Positions 30,533 through 33,974 of a stretch of 33,974 nucleotides of DNA are shown here, piece after piece. The stretch covers positions 1 through 33,974 of the IMG/VR virus record IMGVR_UViG_3300023184_002005; one strand, written 5' to 3'. Within the stretch, counting starts at the first letter, position 1, and each line of letters opens with the position of its first letter. The notes under the pieces were generated by a model. That model did no database searches. It saw only the letters and a list, made by a program, of their open reading frames with translations, and was not told where the DNA came from. Position numbers and translations under genes: made by a program. The stretch comes from a virus.

Positions 30533-31578
30533 TGGAAAACGAAGTTGTCGCACCCGACACGACCGAATTAGTTTCAACACCCGAAGCGCCTGCGGCTGCG
30601 CCAGTTGAGCCGCCAAGCCGTGCTGATACGATCCGCGAGGCATTGGCAAAAACATCATCTGATCCTGCAAACCAAGGCAAACCAAGCCAACCCCGTGAAA
30701 AAGGCAAATTTGCGCCCAAATTCCCAACTAGTGAATCCCAAGCACCCAATACGCCCGAAAAACCTCGGGTGGATATGCCCAAATCCTTGCGGCTAGAACT
30801 GAAAGACCATTGGGAAAAAGCCCCGCAAGAACTTCAGCAAGCATTTGCCCAGCGCGATGCCGATTACGAAAAAGGCATTAGCCAATACAAATCACGGGAT
30901 GCCGAAGCACGGGCCATCACCGAGCAATTTGCCCCATATGAGTGGATTCTGCGGAACGAAAACACCACGCCAGCGCAGGCAATTGCTCCCCTTTTGCAAA
31001 CTGCGGCCCTGCTGCGGACGGGTACACCGGCGCAAAAGAGCCAAGCCGTGGCCCACATGATCCAGCAGTTTCAGATTCCAATTGACCAAGTTTCTGCCCA
31101 TTTGGGCGGGACTGCACCGGTTCAGCAGGATTCGCATTACAATGATCTCGCGCAACAAGTACAGCAACTGACGCAACACATAACGCAGCAGCAGTACCAA
31201 GCGCAGAAATCGAACGAAAACAGGGCACTCTCTGTTATCCAGCAGTTTGCGAGCGACCCCGCAAATATGCACTTTGAGGCAGTCTCCGACCGGATGTTGC
31301 AGCTTCTCCAAGCGCCACAGGTTTTAGGTGACACAAGTCAAATGTCCGAACGCGAGAAATTGCAATTGGCATATGACACGGCAGTTAGGCTCGATCCGCA
31401 ATTAGCGCAAACCTTGTATGCTCAACAGCAACAACAAGCGCAGGCGACAGCCCAAGTGCAAAGAGCGAGAACAGCGGCGGTAAGTGTGCGCGGCGCACCT
31501 GGTGGCAGCGCAAACCCCGTCATCAATCAAACCGACCGGCGGGCCGTGATAGCCAATGCGCTACGGTCTTTCGGTTAA
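30529..31578 (+). CDS. Capsid scaffolding protein
   Basis: 349 residues, Gln/Ala-rich, with a disordered acidic Pro-rich N-terminus. The conserved block VDMPKSLRLELKDHWEKAPQELQQAF (about 82-107) is typical of podovirus scaffolds. A long Gln-rich coiled coil and a short basic C-terminus (RRAVIANALRSFG), suited to coat binding, follow. It immediately precedes the coat gene. Start at ATG 30529, with 30532 as an alternative. Confidence 0.8.
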   Translation: MMENEVVAPDTTELVSTPEAPAAAPVEPPSRADTIREALAKTSSDPANQGKPSQPREKGKFAPKFPTSESQAPNTPEKPRVDMPKSLRLELKDHWEKAPQELQQAFAQRDADYEKGISQYKSRDAEARAITEQFAPYEWILRNENTTPAQAIAPLLQTAALLRTGTPAQKSQAVAHMIQQFQIPIDQVSAHLGGTAPVQQDSHYNDLAQQVQQLTQHITQQQYQAQKSNENRALSVIQQFASDPANMHFEAVSDRMLQLLQAPQVLGDTSQMSEREKLQLAYDTAVRLDPQLAQTLYAQQQQQAQATAQVQRARTAAVSVRGAPGGSANPVINQTDRRAVIANALRSFG

Positions 31579-31591
31579 ATAGGAGTTAGTC

Positions 31592-32572
31592 ATGGCATTT
31601 GCAAATGCAAACTACTCAGACGTTTTGGCAACGACCATTGAATCGCGTTCCGGCACAGTCGCCGATAACGTGACCAAAAACAATGCTTTGCTGACCCGTC
31701 TGCGTGAAAAAGGACGGTACAAGCCGTTCACCGGCGGTTCGACCATTCTGCAAGAATTGTCGTTCCAAGCAAACAGTACTGCGATGTACTATTCAGGCGC
31801 CGAAGTCTTGGACATCAGCCCTGCGGACGTTATCAGCGCGGCTCAGTTCCCCATCAAGCAGGCCGCAGTTGCGGTCACCATCAATGGCTTGGAAATGCTC
31901 CAAAACAGCGGCGAAGAACAAATCATCGATTTGTTTGACGCACGTTTGGACGTTGCTGAGGCATCGATTGAAAACTTGATCTCGACCGGTATCTATTCGG
32001 ACGGCACAGCCAATAACGGCAAGCAGATCACTGGTCTGCAAGCTATGGTGGTTGCGTCCCCAAGCACTGGCGTGGTCGGCGGTATTGATCGCAGCACATG
32101 GTCTTTTTGGCGCAATCAGACGTTTGACTTTTCAACCGACCTCGGCGTATCCGCATCGTCTTCCAACATTCAGACCGGTTTCAACCGCCTGTATGCCAAG
32201 ACCTCGCGCGGTAGCGATGTGGTTGACTTGATTCTGTTGGACAATAACCTGTGGGGATTCTTCATGTCTTCCCTGCAAAACATCCAGCGTTTCCCTGGCT
32301 CGAGCAAGATGGCTGAACTCGGCTTTGTTGCATCGAAGTTTATGAATGCTGATGTGGTGTTGGACGGTGGTATCGGTGGCAATATCCCCACCTCGACTGG
32401 CTATTTCTTGAATAGCAAGTACATCTTTTTCCGACCCCACGCAAACCGCAACTTCGTCCCAATCGGCGATGAGCGCATGAGTACCAACCAGGATGCCATC
32501 GTGCGCCTGATTGGATGGGCTGGCAATATGACTGCCTCGGGACTTCAGTTCCAAGGCGTTATGACTGAATAA
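31592..32572 (+). CDS. Major capsid protein
   Basis: 326 residues of HK97-fold type as used by SU10-like and P22-like podoviruses. MAFANANYSDVLATTIESRSG leads into an N-terminal arm. RYKPFTGGSTILQELSF, GLEMLQNSGEEQIIDLFDARLDVAEASIENL (spine helix, about 108-138) and FRPHANRNFVPIGDERMSTNQDA near the end support the family. GGAG precedes the ATG at about six bases. Codons are more C-ending than in neighbouring genes, fitting high expression. Confidence 0.88.
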   Translation: MAFANANYSDVLATTIESRSGTVADNVTKNNALLTRLREKGRYKPFTGGSTILQELSFQANSTAMYYSGAEVLDISPADVISAAQFPIKQAAVAVTINGLEMLQNSGEEQIIDLFDARLDVAEASIENLISTGIYSDGTANNGKQITGLQAMVVASPSTGVVGGIDRSTWSFWRNQTFDFSTDLGVSASSSNIQTGFNRLYAKTSRGSDVVDLILLDNNLWGFFMSSLQNIQRFPGSSKMAELGFVASKFMNADVVLDGGIGGNIPTSTGYFLNSKYIFFRPHANRNFVPIGDERMSTNQDAIVRLIGWAGNMTASGLQFQGVMTE

Positions 32573-32583
32573 GGAGAATCATC

Positions 32584-33117
32584 ATGGCTGATTACGTCAC
32601 CGATGGAAAAATTGGTATTGACCTAACCGCAACCTATGCGTCTACGTCTGCCGGTTCCACTACCCTGTTCCCCGTTACCCCTGGTACTCGGGTCGGCACT
32701 TCCAACAACGGCGTGTACATTTTTGCCCGCGCCGAATCCGACATTGCTCAGTTTGATGCGGTGATCATGTCCACATTCTCTGATTCGGCGAGTTTGACTC
32801 CCGTGATGCGAGCTGTGCCCGTGACCACCACAAATGCTGCTGCGTTGGGTTACAACATGGTTGGCTTTGCACAAACCGCAATTGCCTCCAGCTATTACGG
32901 CTGGATCGGAATTAACGGTATGTTGCGCGTCAACTTGTTGATTGCTTGCAACCCCAAAGTGCCTTTGTACACCACGGCGACCGCTGGTAAATTGGACGAC
33001 ACTACCGTGTCTTCCGGTTACATCCAAGGTATCGTGGCTAACACCTCGGCAACCTCGGCATCTGCACCATATTGCATGGTCAACAATGCTGGCTTACTGA
33101 CATCTAACCCTGTCTAA
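32584..33117 (+). CDS. Capsid decoration / head protein
   Basis: 177 residues, beta-rich: MADYVTDGKIGIDLTATYAS, GNGVYIFARAESDI-like middle, GYNMVGFAQTAIASSYYGWI. The alternating strand pattern resembles small cement proteins downstream of coat genes. It is preceded by AAGGAG and is the last gene before the terminator, so it is made in high amount with the coat. Confidence 0.7.
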   Translation: MADYVTDGKIGIDLTATYASTSAGSTTLFPVTPGTRVGTSNNGVYIFARAESDIAQFDAVIMSTFSDSASLTPVMRAVPVTTTNAAALGYNMVGFAQTAIASSYYGWIGINGMLRVNLLIACNPKVPLYTTATAGKLDDTTVSSGYIQGIVANTSATSASAPYCMVNNAGLLTSNPV

Positions 33118-33128
33118 AGCAAACTGAT

Positions 33129-33157
33129 GCCCCGCCAAAGAAGCGGGGTGTCTTTTT
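33129..33157 (+). terminator. Intrinsic terminator after capsid genes
   Basis: CCCCGC (33130-33135) pairs with GCGGGG (33143-33148), extended by one G-U, around a CAAAGAA loop. It is followed by GTCTTTTT. It ends the capsid transcript. The next ATG begins two bases after the last T, so the hairpin also covers that gene's only Shine-Dalgarno-like stretch. Confidence 0.85.
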
Positions 33158-33158
33158 G

Positions 33159-33974
33159 ATGAGTTTTTTACCTCTTAAAGTTAACGGTCAATGTGTCGCG
33201 GATGACGAGACGTTATTCGCGCATATGGATGCGGCAATTGCTAGAGGCTTTGCACAAGTCAAGCAAGCTGAATCGGCAAAGACCGGCTCGATCTTGCTGG
33301 TAGCAAGCGCCCCAAGCGTTAGAGGGCAAATAGAACTCATCAAAAAGATGCAAACAGCCGGTGCGCCGGTTGTTGCCATCAAGGGCGCACACGATTGGCT
33401 AATCGACAACGGCGTGATTCCTGATTACGCTTTGGCAATCGACCCACAAGAACACCGGATCGCGTTTTACAAGCCTCATAAGGCCGTGAAGTACATGATT
33501 GCCTCACAATGCCATCCGGCAATGTTTGACAACCTTGCAGGCTGCGATGTGACCCTGTGGCATCCATACCTTACCAAAGGCCAAAACCGCCCCAAAAACT
33601 CTATGCTGATTGGCGGCGGTACAACTTCCGGCCTGCGGGCCATGTCGTTGTTTTATGTTCTTGGCTGGCGACAATTTGAACTGTTTGGCTACGATTCCTG
33701 CAATGATGGCGAAATGCTGCGTGTCAATGGTGATGGCCTAAAAGACGGCGATAGCTTGATTGAAGTCAGAATCGACCTTGATGGCGAGACTTTCTATTGC
33801 AACACGGCAATGGCTTTGCAGGCCGAGCATTTTCAGACCTACTACGACTATTTGCCAGACGCTGTATTTCACGGTCATGGGCGCGGACTGATCCAAGCAA
33901 TTATCAACAAGCGCCAGCAAAACATGATGGAGCTGGGCGGCATCCTTGACGTTAAGACAGACTTAAACAACCGC
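33159..33974 (+). CDS. DUF115 (MptE-like) protein, N-terminal part, open at right edge
   Basis: The frame runs 272 codons from ATG 33159 to the window end without a stop. Family blocks are LLVASAPSV (46-54), IKGAHDWLI (74-82), AIDPQEHRI (93-101), IGGGTTSGLRAM (151-162) and FGYDSC (176-181). From residue 149 on it is nearly identical to the left-edge protein, then diverges over the last about 30 residues. It either continues into 3-1208 (about 544 residues, circular genome) or is a second, separate paralogue. No ribosome site is visible other than GGGGTG inside the terminator stem. Confidence 0.82.
   Translation, partial: MSFLPLKVNGQCVADDETLFAHMDAAIARGFAQVKQAESAKTGSILLVASAPSVRGQIELIKKMQTAGAPVVAIKGAHDWLIDNGVIPDYALAIDPQEHRIAFYKPHKAVKYMIASQCHPAMFDNLAGCDVTLWHPYLTKGQNRPKNSMLIGGGTTSGLRAMSLFYVLGWRQFELFGYDSCNDGEMLRVNGDGLKDGDSLIEVRIDLDGETFYCNTAMALQAEHFQTYYDYLPDAVFHGHGRGLIQAIINKRQQNMMELGGILDVKTDLNNR
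33586..33974. repeat. Right copy of imperfect terminal direct repeat
   Basis: Colinear with 1-389. Identity is complete to 33680 and then declines toward the edge, mostly by synonymous changes, until the last about 30 bases barely match. See the left copy. Confidence 0.9.

Overview
The window is nearly a complete genome of a small tailed phage with a P22/SU10-like podovirus structural plan. It carries small and large terminase, a long P22-type portal, scaffold, coat, decoration protein, an SU10-type head-tail adaptor, a nozzle, three large internal virion (ejection) proteins, fibres and a lysis cassette. Gene families and style resemble uncultured freshwater Burkholderiales phages (Polynucleobacter/Limnohabitans type). 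That host guess is inference only: no host gene, integrase or tRNA is present.

Layout. Almost everything reads rightward. Positions 1-2370 hold a glycan-modification block (DUF115-glycosyltransferase fusion, methyltransferase, second DUF115 protein). Positions 2367-12781 hold adaptor, nozzle, an acetyltransferase, ejection proteins, and a tail fibre with its small downstream protein. Positions 12778-14354 are a lysis cassette (small membrane proteins, 3-TM holin, M15 endopeptidase). A leftward operon (17395 down to 14351) of 13 mostly tiny, tightly overlapping genes includes an ERF annealing protein and a mini-SSB. At 17396-17540 a divergent control region with three matching 14-bp dyads separates it from a Cro-like gene at 17541. 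Rightward from there come a strongly structured RNA/ORF region (17716-18120), a replication-like domain protein, DNA modification and recombination genes (C5-methylase-like, PD-(D/E)XK nuclease, NinB, zinc ribbon, HNH), a second hairpin-rich intergenic region (20055-20230), a DUF5856 protein, a second glycosyltransferase, a ParB-methylase fusion, terminases, portal, fibres, scaffold, coat and decoration protein. A terminator at 33129-33157 follows, and a third DUF115 gene runs off the right end.

Ends. The last 389 bases repeat the first 389, identically for 95 bases and then with rising, largely synonymous divergence. Either the contig closes as a circle through a variable DUF115 gene, or two paralogous genes meet at an assembly break.

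How it works together. The central divergent promoters probably drive leftward early/recombination genes and a long rightward transcript running from cro through DNA metabolism into packaging and virion genes. No DNA polymerase, helicase, CI repressor or integrase is recognisable, so replication must lean on the host. The most interesting unexplained signals are the two candidate structured RNAs, especially the one directly after cro: a 27-bp arm pair enclosing a nested stem whose apical loop can pair with an upstream Shine-Dalgarno-like sequence.
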